NCBI GenBank assembly: GCA_032622095.1
Contig: CP136064.1
Coordinates: forward strand, 5,697,512 to 5,761,511
Direction: 5' to 3'
DNA length: 64,000 nt
Source: Siphonodentalium dalli
Lineage: Eukaryota; Mollusca; Scaphopoda; Gadilida; Siphonodentaliidae
Position 1 is the first letter of the stretch; every line of letters starts with the position of its first letter. A model generated the notes under the pieces. That model was not told where the DNA came from. It ran no database searches and saw nothing but the letters and a program-made list of their open reading frames with translations. Shown here in pieces: positions 1-13,660 of the stretch. Both the position numbers and the translations under genes were made by a program.

Positions 1-3000
1 ACAGTGGCTGAATGGGAGAATCTATTGGTGAGAGACGGGTTAACAGTGAATGAATGGGAGAATCTATTGGTGAGAGACGGGTTAACAGTGGCTGAATGGG
101 AGAATGTATTGGTGAGAGACGGGTTAACAGTGGCTGAATGGGAGAATCTATTGGTGAGAGACGGGTTAACAGCGGCTGAATGGGAGAATCTATTGGTGAG
201 AGACGGGTTAACAGAGGCTGAATGGGAGAATCTATTGGTGAGAGACAGGTTAACAGTGGCTGAATGGGAGAATCTATTGGTGAGAGACGGGTTAACAGAG
301 GCTGAATGGGAGAATCTATTGGTGAGAGACGGGTTAACAGTGAATGAATGGGAGAATCTATTGGTGAGAGACGGGTTAACAGTGAATGAATGGGAGAATG
401 TATTGGTGAGAGACGGGTTAACAGTGGCTGAATGGGAGAATCTATTGGTGAGAGACGGGTTAACAGTGGCTGAATGGGAGAATCTATTGGTGAGAGACGG
501 GTTAACAGTGAATGAATGGGAGAATCTAATGAGGCGAGAGACGGGTTAACAGTGGCTGAATGGGAGAATCTATTGGTGAGAGACGGGTTAACAGTGGCTG
601 AATGGGAGAATCTATTGATGAGAGACGGGTTAACAGTGAATGAATGGGAGAATCTATTGGTGAGAGACGTGTTAACAGTGGCTGAATGGGAGAATCTATT
701 GGTGAGAGACGTGTTAACAGTGGCTGAATGGGAGAATCTATTGGTGAGAGACGGGTTAACAGTGGCTGAATGGGAGAATCTATTGGTGAGAGACGGGTTA
801 ACAGTGAATGAATGTGAGAATCTATTGGTGAGAGACGGGTTAACAGTGTCTGAATGGGAGAATCTATTGGTGAGAGACGGGTTAACAGTGGCTGAATGGG
901 AGAATCTATTGGTGAGAGACGGGTTAACAGTGGCTGAATGGGAGAATCTATTGGTGAGAGACGGGTTAACAGTGAATGAATGTGAGAATCTATTGGTGAG
1001 AGACGGGTTAACCGTGAATGAATGGGAGAATCTATTGGTGAGAGACGGGTTAACAGTGGCTGAATGGGAGAATCTATTGGTGAGAGACGGGTTAACAGTG
1101 AATGAATGGGAGAATCTATTGGTGAGAGACGGGTTAACAGTGGCTGAATGGGAGAATCTATTGGTGAGAGACGGGTTAACAGTGGCTGAATGGGAGAATC
1201 TATTGGTGAGTGACGGGTTAACAGTGGCTGAATGGGAGAATCTATTGGTGAGAGACGGGTTAACAGTGGCTGAATGGGAGAATCTATTGGTGAGAGACGG
1301 GTTAACAGTGGCTGAATGGGAGAATCTATTGGTGAGAGACGGGTTAACAGTGGCTGAATGGGAGAATCTATTGGTGAGAGACGGGTTAACAGTGGCTGAA
1401 TGGGAGAATCTATTGGTGAGAGACGGGTTAACAGTGGCTGAATGGGAGAATCTATTGGTGAGAGACGGGTTAACAGTGGCTGAATGGGAGAATCTATTGG
1501 TGAGAGACGGGTTAACAATGGCTGAATGGGAGAATCTATTGGTGAGAGACGGGTTAACAGTGGCTGAATGGGAGAATCTATTGGTGAGAGACGGGTTAAC
1601 AGTGGCTGAATGGGAGAATCTATTGGTGAGAGACGGGTTAACAATGGCTGAATGGGAGAATCTATTGGTGAGAGACGGGTTAACAGTGGCTGAATGAGAG
1701 AATCTATTGGTGAGAGACGGGTTAACAGTGGCTGAATGAGAGAATCTATTGGTGAGTGACGGGTTAACAGTGGCTGAATGGGAGAATCTATTGGTGAGAG
1801 ACGGGTTAACAGTGGCTGAATGGGAGAATCTATTGGTGAGAGACGAGTTAACAGTGGCTGAATGGGAGAATCTATTGGTGAGAGACGGGTTAACAGTGGC
1901 TGAATGGGAGAATCTATTGATGAGAGACGGGTTAACAGTGGCTGAATGGGAGAATCTATTGGTGAGAGACGGGTTAACAGTGGCTGAATGGGAGAATCTA
2001 TTGGTGAGAGACGGGGTTAACAGAGGCTGAATGGGAGAATCTATTGGTGAGAGACGGGTTAACAGTGGCTGAATGGGAGAATCTATTGGTGAGAGACGGG
2101 TTAACAGTGGCTGAATGGGAGAATCTATTGGTGAGAGACGGGTTAACAGTGGCTGAATGGGAGAATCTATTGATGAGAGACGGGTTAACAGTGGCTGAAT
2201 GGGAGAATCTATTGAGGCGAGACGGGTTAACAGTGAATGAATGGGAGAATCTATTGGTGAGAGACGGGTTAACAGTGGCTGAATGGGAGAATCTATTGGT
2301 GAGAGACGGGTTAACAGTGGCTGAATGAGAGAATCTATTGGTGAGAGACGGGTTAACAGTGGCTGAATGGGAGAATCCATTGGTGAGAGACGGGTTAACA
2401 GTGGCTGAATGGGAGAATCTATTGGTGAGAGACGGGTTAACAGTGGCTGAATGGGAGAATCTATTGGTGAGAGACGGGTTAACAGTGGCTGAATGGGAGA
2501 ATCTATTGAGGTGAGAGACGGGTTAACAGTGAATGAATGGGAGAATCTATTGGTGAGAGACGGGTTAACAGTGGCTGAATGGGAGAATCTATTGGTGAGA
2601 GACGGGTTAACAGTGGCTGAATGGGAGAATCTATTGGTGAGAGACGGGTTAACAGTGGCTGAATGGGAGAATCTATTGGTGAGAGACGGGTTAACAGTGG
2701 CTGAATGAGAGAATCTATTGGTGAGAGACGGGTTAACAGTGGCTGAATGGGAGAATCTATTGGTGAGAGACGGGTTAACAGTGGCTGAATGGGAGAATCT
2801 ATTGGTGAGAGACGGGTTAACAGTGGCTGAATGGGAGAATCTATTGGTGAGAGACGGGTTAACAGTGGCTGAATGGGAGAATCTATTGAGGTGAGAGACG
2901 GGTTAACAGTGAATGAATGGGAGAATCTATTGGTGAGAGACGGGTTAACAGTGGCTGAATGGGAGAATCTATTGGTGAGAGACGGGTTAACAGTGGCTGA

Positions 3001-4383
3001 ATGGGAGAATCTATTGGTGAGAGACGGGTTAACAGTGGCTGAATGGGAGAATCTATTGGTGAGAGACGGGTTAACAGTGGCTGAATGGGAGAATCTATTG
3101 GTGAGAGACGGGTTAACAGTGGCTGAATGGGAGAATCTATTGGTGAGAGACGGGTTAACAGTGGCTGAATGGGAGAATCTATTGGTGAGAGACGGGTTAA
3201 CAGTGGCTGAATGGGAGAATCTATTGGTGAGAGACGGGTTAACAGTGAATGAATGGGAGAATCTATTGGTGAGAGACGGGTTAACAGTGAATTAATGGGA
3301 GAATCTATTGGTGAGAGACGGGTTAACAGTGGCTGAATGGGAGAATCTATTGGTGAGAGATGGGTTAACGGTGGCTGAATGGGAGAATCTATTGAGGTGA
3401 GAGCGGGTTAACAGTGGCTGAATGGGTGAATCTATTGGTGAGAGACGGGTTAACAGTGGCTGAATGGGAGAATCTATTGGTGAGAGACGGGTTAACAGTG
3501 AATGAATGGGAGAATCTATTGGTGAGAGACGGGTTAACAGTGGCTGAATGGGTGAATCTATTGGTGAGAGACGGGTTAACAGTGGCTGAATGGGAGAATC
3601 TATTGGTGAGAGACGGGTTAACAGTGGCTGAATGGGAGAATCTATTGAGGTGAGAGACGGGTTAACAGTGGCTGAATGGGAGAATCTATTGGTGAGAGAC
3701 GGGTTAACAGTGGCTGAATGGGAGAATCTATTGGTGAGAGACGGGTTAACAGTGGCTGAATGGGAGAATCTATTGGTGAGAGACGGGTTAACAGTGGCTG
3801 AATGGGAGAATCTATTGGTGAGAGACGGGTTAACAGTGGCTGAATGGGAGAATCTATTGGTGAGAGACGGGTTAACAGTGAATGAATGGGAGAATCTATT
3901 GGTGAGAGACGGGTTAACAGTGGCTGAATGGGAGAATCTATTGGTGAGAGACGGGTTAACAGTGGCTGAATGGGAGAATCTATTGGTGAGAGACGGGTTA
4001 ACAGTGGCTGAATGGGAGAATCTATTGGTGAGAGACGGGTTAACAGTGGCTGAATGGGAGAATCTATTGGTGAGAGACGGGTTAACAGTGGCTGAATGGG
4101 AGAATCTATTGGTGAGAGACGGGTTAACAGTGGCTGAATGGGAGAATCTATTGGTGAGAGACGGGTTAACAGTGAATGAATGGGAGAATCTATTGGTGAG
4201 AGACGGGTTAACAGTGGCTGAATGAGAGAATCTATTGGTGAGAGACGGGTTAACAGTGGCTGAATGGGAGAATCTATTGGTGAGAGACGGGTTAACAGTG
4301 GCTGAATGGGAGAATCTATTGGTGAGAGACGGGTTAACAGTGGCTGAATGGGAGAATCTATTGGTGAGAGACGGGTTAACAGT

Positions 4384-5430
4384 GACTGAATGGGAGAATC
4401 TATTGGTGAGAGACGGGTTAACAGTGGCTGAATGGGAGAATCTATTGGTGAGAGACGGGTTAACAGTGGCTGAATGGGAGAATCTATTGAGGCGAGACGG
4501 GTTAACAGTGGCTGAATGGGAGAATCTATTGGTGAGAGACGGGTTAACAGTGAATGAATGGGAGAATATATTGATGAGAGACGGGTTAACAGTGGCTGAA
4601 TGGGAGAATCTATTGGTGAGAGACGGGTTAACAGTGGCTGAATGGGAGAATCTATTGGTGAGAGACGGGTTAACAGTGGCTGAATGGGAGAATCTATTGG
4701 TGAGAGACGGGTTAACAGTGGCTGAATGGGAGAATCTATTGGTGAGAGACGGGTTAACAGTGGCTGAATGGGAGAATCTATTGGTGAGAGACGGGTTAAC
4801 AGTGGCTGAATGGGAGAATCTATTGGTGAGAGACGGGTTAACAGTGGCTGAATGGGAGAATCTATTGGTGAGAGACGGGTTAACAGTGAATGAATGGGAG
4901 AATCTATTGGTGAGAGACGGGTTAACAGTGGCTGAATGGGAGAATCTATTGGTGAGAGACGGGCTAACAGTGGCTGAATGGGAGAATCTATTGGTGAGAG
5001 ACGGGTTAACAGTGGCTGAATGGGAGAATCTATTGAGGCGAGACGGGTTAACAGTGGCTGAATGGGAGAATCTATTGGTGAGAGACGGGTTAACAGTGAA
5101 TGAATGGGAGAATATATTGATGAGAGACGGGTTAACAGTGGCTGAATGGGAGAATCTATTGGTGAGAGACGGGTTAACAGTGGCTGAATGGGAGAATCTA
5201 TTGGTGAGAGACGGGTTAACAGTGGCTGAATGGGAGAATCTATTGGTGAGAGACGGGTTAACAGTGGCTGAATGGGAGAATCTATTGGTGAGAGACGGGT
5301 TAACAGTGGCTGAATGGGAGAATCTATTGGTGAGAGACGGGTTAACAGTGAATGAATGGGAGAATCTATTGGTGAGAGACGGGTTAACAGTGGCTGAATG
5401 GGAGAATCTATTGGTGAGAGACGGGCTAAC
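4384..5430. repeat. Higher-order repeat in the 42-bp array, 546-bp (13-unit) period
   Basis: A run of variant units (gtgactgaa, then gaggcgagacgg, then aatatattgatgagag) occurs around 4384-4580. The gaggcgag and aatatattgatg markers recur 546 bp (13 units) later: aatata is at 4565 and 5111. The block was amplified as a unit. Confidence 0.85.
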
Positions 5431-8400
5431 AGTGGCTGAATGGGAGAATGTATTGATGAGAGACGGGTTAACAGTGGCTGAATGGGAGAATCTATTGGTG
5501 AGAGACGGGTTAACAGTGGCTGAATGGGAGAATCTATTGGTGAGAGACGAGTTAACAGTGGCTGAATGGGAGAATCTATTGGTGAGAGACGGGTTAACAG
5601 TGGCTGAATGGGAGAATCTATTGGTGAGAGACAGGTTAACAGTGGCTGAATGGGAGAATCTATTGGTGAGAGACGGGTTAACAGTGGCTGAATGGGAGAA
5701 TCTATTGGTGAGAGACGGGTTAACAGTGAATGAATGGGAGAATCTATTGGAGAGTGACGGGTTAACAGTGGCTGAATGGGAGAATCTATTGGTGAGAGAC
5801 GGGTTAACAGTGGCTGAATGGGAGAATCTATTGGTGAGAGACGGGTTAACAGTGGCTGAATGGGAGAATCTATTGGTGAGAGACGGGTTAACAGTGGCTG
5901 AATGGGAGAATCTATTGGTGAGAGACGGGTTAACAGTGGCTGAATGGGAGAATCTATTGGTGAGAGACGGGTTAACAGTGGCTGAATGGGAGAATCTATT
6001 GGTGAGAGACGGGTTAACAGTGGCTGAATGGGAGAATCTATTAGTGAGAGACGTGTTAACAGTGGCTGAATGGGAGAATCTATTGGTGAGAGACGGGCTA
6101 ACAATGGCTGAATGGGAGAATCTATTGGTGAGAGACGGGTTAACAGTGGCTGAATGGGAGAATCTATTGGTGAGAGACGGGTTAACAGTGAATGAATGGG
6201 AGAATCTATTGGAGAGTGACGGGTTAACAGTGGCTGAATGGGAGAATCTATTGGTGAGAGACGGGTTAACAGTGAATGAATGGGAGAATCTATTGGTGAG
6301 AGACGGGTTAACAGTGGCTGAATGGGAGAATCTATTGGTGAGAGACGGGTTAACAGTGGCTGAATGGGAGAATCTATTGGTGAGAGACGGGTTAACAGTG
6401 GCTGAATGGGAGAATCTATTGGTGAGAGACGGGTTAACAGTGGCTGAATGGGAGAATCTATTGGTGAGAGACGAGTTAACAGTGGCTGAATGGGAGAATC
6501 TATTGGTGAGAGACGGGTTAACAGTGGCTGAATGGGAGAATCTATTGGTGAGAGACGGGTTAACAGTGGCTGAATGGGAGAATCTATTGGTGAGAGACGG
6601 GTTAACAGTGGCTGAATGGGAGAATCTATTGGTGAGAGACGGGTTAACAGTGGCTGAATGGGAGAATCTATTGGTGAGAGACGGGTTAACAGTGAATGAA
6701 TGGGAGAATCTATTGGTGAGAGACAGGTTAACAGTGGCTGAATGGGAGAATCTATTGGTGAGAGACGGGTTAACAGTGGCTGAATGGGAGAATCTATTGG
6801 TGAGAGACGGGTTAACAGTGAATGAATGGGAGAATCTATTGGTGAGAGACAGGTTAACAGTGAATGAATGGGAGAATCTATTGAGGTGAGAGACGGGTTA
6901 ACAGTGGCTGAATGGGAGAATCTATTGGTGAGAGACGGGTTAACAGTGGCTGAATGGGAGAATCTATTGGTGAGAGACGGGCTAACAGTGGCTGAATGGG
7001 AGAATCTATTGGTGAGAGACGGGTTAACAGTGAATGAATGGGAGAATCTATTGGTGAGAGACGGGTTAACAGTGGCTGAATGGGAGAATCTATTGAGGTG
7101 AGAGACGGGTTAACAGTGAATGAATGGGAGAATCTATTGGTGAGAGACGGGTTAACAGTGAATGAATGGGAGAATCTATTGGTGAGAGACGGGTTAACAG
7201 TGGCTGAATGGGAGAATCTATTGAGGTGAGAGACGGGTTAACAGTGAATGAATGGGAGAATCTATTGGTGAGAGACGGGCTAACAGTGGCTGAATGGGAG
7301 AATCTATTGGTGAGAGACGGGTTAACAGTGAATGAATGGGAGAATCTATTGGTGAGAGACGGGTTAACAGTGGCTGAATGGAAGAATCTATTGGTGAGAG
7401 ACGGGTTAACAGTGGCTGAATGGGAGAATCTATTGGTGAGAGACGGGTTAACAGTGACTGAATGGGAGAATCTATAGGTGAGAGACGGGTTAACAGTGGC
7501 TAAATGGGAGAATCTATTGGTGAGAGACGGGTTAACAGTGGCTGAATGGGAGAATCTATTGGTGAGAGACGGGTTAACAGTGGCTGAATGGGAGAATCTA
7601 TTGGTGAGAGACGGGTTAACAGTGGCTGAATGGAAGAATCTATTGGTGAGAGACGGGTTAACAGTGGCTGAATGGGAGAATCTATTGGTGAGAGACGGGT
7701 TAACAGTGAATGAATGGGAGAATCTATTGGTGAGAGACGGGTTAACAGTGAATGAATGGGAGAATCTATTGGTGAGAGACGGGTTAACAGTGGCTGAATG
7801 GGAGAATCTATTGGTGAGAGACGGGTTAACAGTGGCTGAATGGGAGAATCTATTGGTGAGAGACGGGTTAACAGTGAATGAATGGGAGAATCTATTGGTG
7901 AGTGACGGGTTAACAGTGAATGAATGGGAGAATCTATTGGTGAGAGACGGGTTAACAGTGGCTGAATGGGAGAATCTATTGGTGAGAGACGGGTTAACAG
8001 TGGCTGAATGGGAGAATCTATTGGTGAGAGACGGGTTAACAGTGGCTGAATGGGAGAATCTATTGGTGAGAGACGGGTTAACAGTGGCTGAATGGGAGAA
8101 TCTATTGGTGAGAGACGGGTTAACAGTGGCTGAATGGGAGAATCTATTGGTGAGATACGGGTTAACAGTGGCTGAATGGGAGAATCTATTGGTGAGAGAC
8201 GGGTTAACAGTGGCTGAATGGGAGAATCTATTGGTGAGAGACGGGTTAACAGTGGCTGAATGGGAGAATCTATTGGTGAGAGACGGGTTAACAGTGACTG
8301 AATGGGAGAATCTATTGGTGAGAGACGGGTTAACAGTGGCTGAATGGGAGAATCTATTGGTGAGAGACAGGTTAACAGTGAATGAATGGGAGAATCTATT

Positions 8401-9390
8401 GAGGCGAGAGCGGGTTAACAGTGGCTGAATGGGAGAATCTATTGGTGAGAGACGGGTTAACAGTGAATGAATGGGAGAATCTATTGAGGTGAGAGACGGG
8501 TTAACAGTGGCCGAATGGGAGAATCTATTGGTGAGAGCGGGTTAACAGTGGCTGAATGGGAGAATCTATTGGTGAGTGACGGGTTAACAGTGGCCGAATG
8601 GGAGAATCTATTGGTGAGAGCGGGTTAACAGTGGCTGAATGGGAGAATCTATTGGTGAGAGCGGGTTAACAGTGGCTGAATGGGAGAATCTATTGGTGAG
8701 AGACGGGTTAACAGTGGCTGAATGGGAGAATCTATTGGTGAGAGACGGGTTAACAGTGGCTGAATGGGAGAATCTATTGGTGAGAGACGGGTTAACAGTG
8801 GCTGAATGGGAGAATCTATTGGTGAGAGACGGGTTAACAGTGGCTGAATGGGAGAATCTATTGGTGAGAGACGGGTTAACAGTGGCTGAATGGGAGAATC
8901 TATTGGTGAGAGACGGGTTAACAGTGGCTGAATGGGAGAATCTATTGGTGAGAGATGGGTTAACAGTGGCTGAATGGGAGAATCTATTGGTGAGAGACGG
9001 GTTAACAGTGGCTGAATGGGAGAATCTATTGGTGAGAGACGGGTTAACAGTGGCTGAATGGGAGAATCTATTGGTGAGAGACGGGTTAACAGTGAATGAA
9101 TGGGAGAATCTATTGGTGAGAGACGGGTTAACAGTGGCTGAATGGGAGAATCTATTGGTGAGAGACGGGTTAACAGTGGCTGAATGGGAGAATCTATTGG
9201 TGAGAGACGGGTTAACAGTGGCTGAATGGGAGAATCTATTGGTGAGAGACGGGTTAACAGTGGCTGAATGGGAGAATCTATTGGTGAGAGACGGGTTAAC
9301 AGTGGCTGAATGGGAGAATCTATTGGTGAGAGACGGGTTAACAGTGGCTGAATGGGAGAATCTATTGGTGAGAGACGGGTTAACAGTGAC

Positions 9391-10330
9391 TGAATGAGAG
9401 AATCTATTGAGGTGAGAGACGGGTTAACAGTGGCTGAATGGGAGAATCTATTGGTGAGAGACGGGTTAACAGTGGCTGAATGGGAGAATCTATTGATGAG
9501 AGACGGGTTAACAGTGGCTGAATGGGAGAATCTATTGGTGAGAGACGGGTTAACAGTGGCTGAATGGGAGAATCTATTGGTGAGAGACGGGTTAACAGTG
9601 GCTGAATGGGAGAATCTATTGGTGAGAGACGGGTTAACAGTGGCTGAATGGGAGAATGTATTGGTTAGAGACGGGTTAACAGTGGCTGAATGGGAGAATG
9701 TATTGGTGAGAGACGGGTTAACAGTGGCTGAATGGGAGAATGTATTGGTGAGAGACGGGTTAACAGTGGCTGAATGGGAGAATCTATTGGTGAGAGACGG
9801 GTTAACAGTGGCTGAATGGGAGAATCTATTGGTGAGAGACGGGTTAACAGTGACTGAATGAGAGAATCTATTGAGGTGAGAGACGGGTTAACAGTGGCTG
9901 AATGGGAGAATCTATTGGTGAGAGACGGGTTAACAGTGGCTGAATGGGAGAATCTATTGATGAGAGACGGGTTAACAGTGGCTGAATGGGAGAATCTATT
10001 GGTGAGAGACGGGTTAACAGTGGCTGAATGGGAGAATCTATTGGTGAGAGACGGGTTAACAGTGGCTGAATGGGAGAATCTATTGGTGAGAGACGGGTTA
10101 ACAGTGGCTGAATGGGAGAATCTATTGGTGAGAGACGGGTTAACAGTGGCTGAATGGGAGAATGTATTGGTGAGAGACGGGTTAACAGTGGCTGAATGGG
10201 AGAATGTATTGGTGAGAGACGGGTTAACAGTGGCTGAATGGGAGAATGTATTGGTGAGAGACGGGTTAACAGTGGCTGAATGGGAGAATCTATTGGTGAG
10301 AGACGGGTTAACAGTGGCTGAATGGGAGAA
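9391..10330. repeat. Higher-order repeat in the 42-bp array, 464-bp period
   Basis: The marker tgaatgagagaatctattga with the 44-bp variant occurs at 9391 and 9855, 464 bp apart (11 units plus 2 bp). It is followed in both copies by one tgatgagag unit and by three consecutive aatgtattgg units. This is a recent block duplication. Confidence 0.85.
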
Positions 10331-12089
10331 TCTATTGGTGAGAGACGGGTTAACAGTGGCTGAATGGGAGAATCTATTGGTGAGAGACGGGTTAACAGTG
10401 ACTGAATGGGAGAATCTATTGAGGCGAGACGGGTTAACAGTGGCTGAATGGGAGAATCTATTGGTGAGTGACGGGTTAACAGTGGCTGAATGGGAGAATC
10501 TATTGGTGAGAGACAGGTTAACAGTGGCTGAATGGGAGAATCTATTGGTGAGAGACGGGTTAACAGTGGCTGAATGGGAGAATGTATTGGTGAGAGACGG
10601 GTTAACAGTGGCTGAATGGGAGAATCTATTGGTGAGAGACGGGTTAACAGTGGCTGAATGGGAGAATCTATTGGTGAGAGACGGGTTAACAGTGGCTGAA
10701 TGGGAGAATCTATTGGTGAGAGACGGGTTAACAGTGGCTGAATGGGAGAATCTATTGAGGCGAGACGGGTTAACAGTGGCTGAATGGGAGAATCTATTGG
10801 TGAGAGACGGGTTAACAGTGACTGAATGGGAGAATCTATTGAGGCGAGACGGGTTAACAGTGGCTGAATGGGAGAATCTATTGGTGAGTGACGGGTTAAC
10901 AGTGGCTGAATGGGAGAATCTATTGGTGAGAGACAGGTTAACAGTGGCTGAATGGGAGAATCTATTGGTGAGAGACGGGTTAACAGTGGCTGAATGGGAG
11001 AATCTATTGAGGCGAGACAGGTTAACAGTGGCTGAATGGGAGAATCTATTGGTGAGAGACGGGTTAACAGTGACTGAATGGGAGAATCTATTGAGGCGAG
11101 ACGGGTTAACAGTGGCTGAATGGGAGAATCTATTGGTGAGTGACGGGTTAACAGTGGCTGAATGGGAGAATCTATTGGTGAGAGACAGGTTAACAGTGGC
11201 TGAATGGGAGAATCTATTGGTGAGAGACGGGTTAACAGTGGCTGAATGGGAGAATCTATTGGTGAGTGACGGGTTAACAGTGGCTGAATGGGAGAATCTA
11301 TTGGTGAGAGACGGGTTAACAGTGGCTGAATGGGAGAATCTATTGGTGAGAGACGGGTTAACAGTGGCTGAATGGGAGAATCTATTGGTGAGTGACGGGT
11401 TAACAGTGGCTGAATGGGAGAATCTATTGGTGAGAGACGGGTTAACAGTGGCTGAATGGGAGAATCTATTGGTGAGTGACGGGTTAACAGTGGCTGAATG
11501 GGAGAATCTATTGGTGAGAGACGGGTTAACAGTGGCTGAATGGGAGAATCTATTGGTGAGTGACGGGTTAACAGTGGCTGAATGGGAGAATCTATTGGTG
11601 AGAGACGGGTTAACAGTGGCTGAATGGGAGAATCTATTGGTGAGAGACGGGTTAACAGTGGCTGAATGGGAGAATCTATTGGTGAGTGACGGGTTAACAG
11701 TGGCTGAATGGGAGAATCTATTGGTGAGAGACGGGTTAACAGTGGCTGAATGGGAGAATCTATTGGTGAGAGACGGGTTAACAGTGGCTGAATGGGAGAA
11801 TCTATTGGTGAGTGACGGGTTAACAGTGGCTGAATGGGAGAATCTATTGGTGAGAGACGGGTTAACAGTGGCTGAATGGGAGAATCTATTGGTGAGAGAC
11901 GGGTTAACAGTGGCTGAATGGGAGAATCTATTGGTGAGAGACGGGTTAACAGTGGCTGAATGGGAGAATCTATTGGTGAGAGACGGGTTAACAGTGAATG
12001 AATGGGAGAATCTATTGGTGAGAGACGGGTTAACAGTGGCTGAATGGGAGAATCTATTGGTGAGAGACGGGTTAACAGTGAATGAATGG

Positions 12090-13660
12090 GGGAATCTATT
12101 GAGGCGAGACGGGTTAACAGTGGCTGAATGGGAGAATCTATTGGTGAGAGACGGGTTAACTGTGGCTGAATGGGAGAATCTATTGGTGAGAGACGGGTTA
12201 ACAGTGACTGAATGGGAGAATCTATAGGTGAGAGACGGGTTAACAGTGGCTGAATGGGAGAATCTATTGGTGAGAGACGGGTTAACAGTGGCTGAATGGG
12301 AGAATCTATTGGTGAGAGACGGGTTAACAGTGGCTGAATGGGAGAATCTATTGGTGAGAGACGGGTTAACAGTGGCTGAATGGGAGAATCTATTGAGGCG
12401 AGACGGGTTAACTGTGGCTGAATGGGAGAATCTATTGGTGAGAGACGGGTTAACAGTGGCTGAATGGGAGAATCTATTGGTGAGAGACGGGTTAACATGG
12501 CTGAATGATAGAATCTATTGGTGAGAGACGGGTTAACAGTGAATGAATGGGAGAATCTATTGGTGAGAGACGGGTTAACAGTGGCTGAATGGGAGAATCT
12601 ATTGGTGAGAGACGGGTTAACAGTGGCTGAATGGGAGAATCTATTGGTGAGAGACGGGTTAACAGTGGCTGAATGGGAGAATCTATTGGTGAGTGACGGG
12701 TTAACAGTGGCTGAATGGGAGAATCTATTGGTGAGAGACGGGTTAACAGTGGCTGAATGGGAGAATCTATTGGTGAGAGACGGGTTAACAGTGGCTGAAT
12801 GGGAGAATCTATTGGTGAGAGACGGGTTAACAGTGGCTGAATGGGAGAATCTATTGGTGAGTGACGGGTTAACAGTGGCTGAATGGGAGAATCTATTGGT
12901 GAGAGACGGGTTAACAGTGGCTGAATGGGAGAATCTATTGGTGAGAGACGGGTTAACAGTGAATCAATGGGAGAATCTATTGGTGAGAGACGGGTTAACA
13001 GTGAATGAATGGGGGAATCTATTGAGGCGAGACGGGTTAACAGTGGCTGAATGGGAGAATCTATTGGTGAGAGACGGGTTAACTGTGGCTGAATGGGAGA
13101 ATCTATTGGTGAGAGACGGGTTAACAGTGACTGAATGGGAGAATCTATAGGTGAGAGACGGGTTAACAGTGGCTGAATGGGAGAATCTATTGGTGAGAGA
13201 CGGGTTAACAGTGGCTGAATGGGAGAATCTATTGGTGAGAGACGGGTTAACAGTGGCTGAATGGGAGAATCTATTGGTGAGAGACGGGTTAACAGTGGCT
13301 GAATGGGAGAATCTATTGAGGCGAGACGGGTTAACTGTGGCTGAATGGGAGAATCTATTGGTGAGAGACGGGTTAACAGTGGCTGAATGGGAGAATCTAT
13401 TGGTGAGAGACGGGTTAACAGTGGCTGAATGGGAGAATCTATTGGTGAGAGACGGGTTAACAGTGACTGAATGGGAGAATCTATTGGTGAGAGACGGGTT
13501 AACAGTGAATGAATGGGAGAATCTATTGGTGAGAGACGGGTTAACAGTGGCTGAATGGGAGAATCTATTGGTGAGAGACGGGTTAACGGTGGCTGAATGG
13601 GAGAATCTATTGGTGAGAGACGGGTTAACATGGCTGAATGGGAGAATCTATTGGTGAGAG
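12090..13660. repeat. Higher-order repeat in the 42-bp array, ~923-bp period
   Basis: The ordered markers gaatgggggaatc, gaggcgagacgg, ttaactgtggc and tctataggtg occur near 12090-12230 and again near 13010-13150. tctatag is at 12221 and 13144. The 923-bp spacing is one base short of 22 units because of small indels. Confidence 0.8.

Noticed and set aside
4235-6889. 884-codon + strand ORF of LTVAEWENLLVRDG repeats (and similar ORFs over 1-16330)
   Set aside because: The unit is 42 bp, so any stop-free frame stays open. Equally long ORFs run on the - strand, and indels and stop variants break both. No gene structure accompanies it.
9868-12498. 876-codon - strand ORF of LTRLSPIDSPIQPL repeats
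   Set aside because: Complementary by-product of the same 42-bp array.
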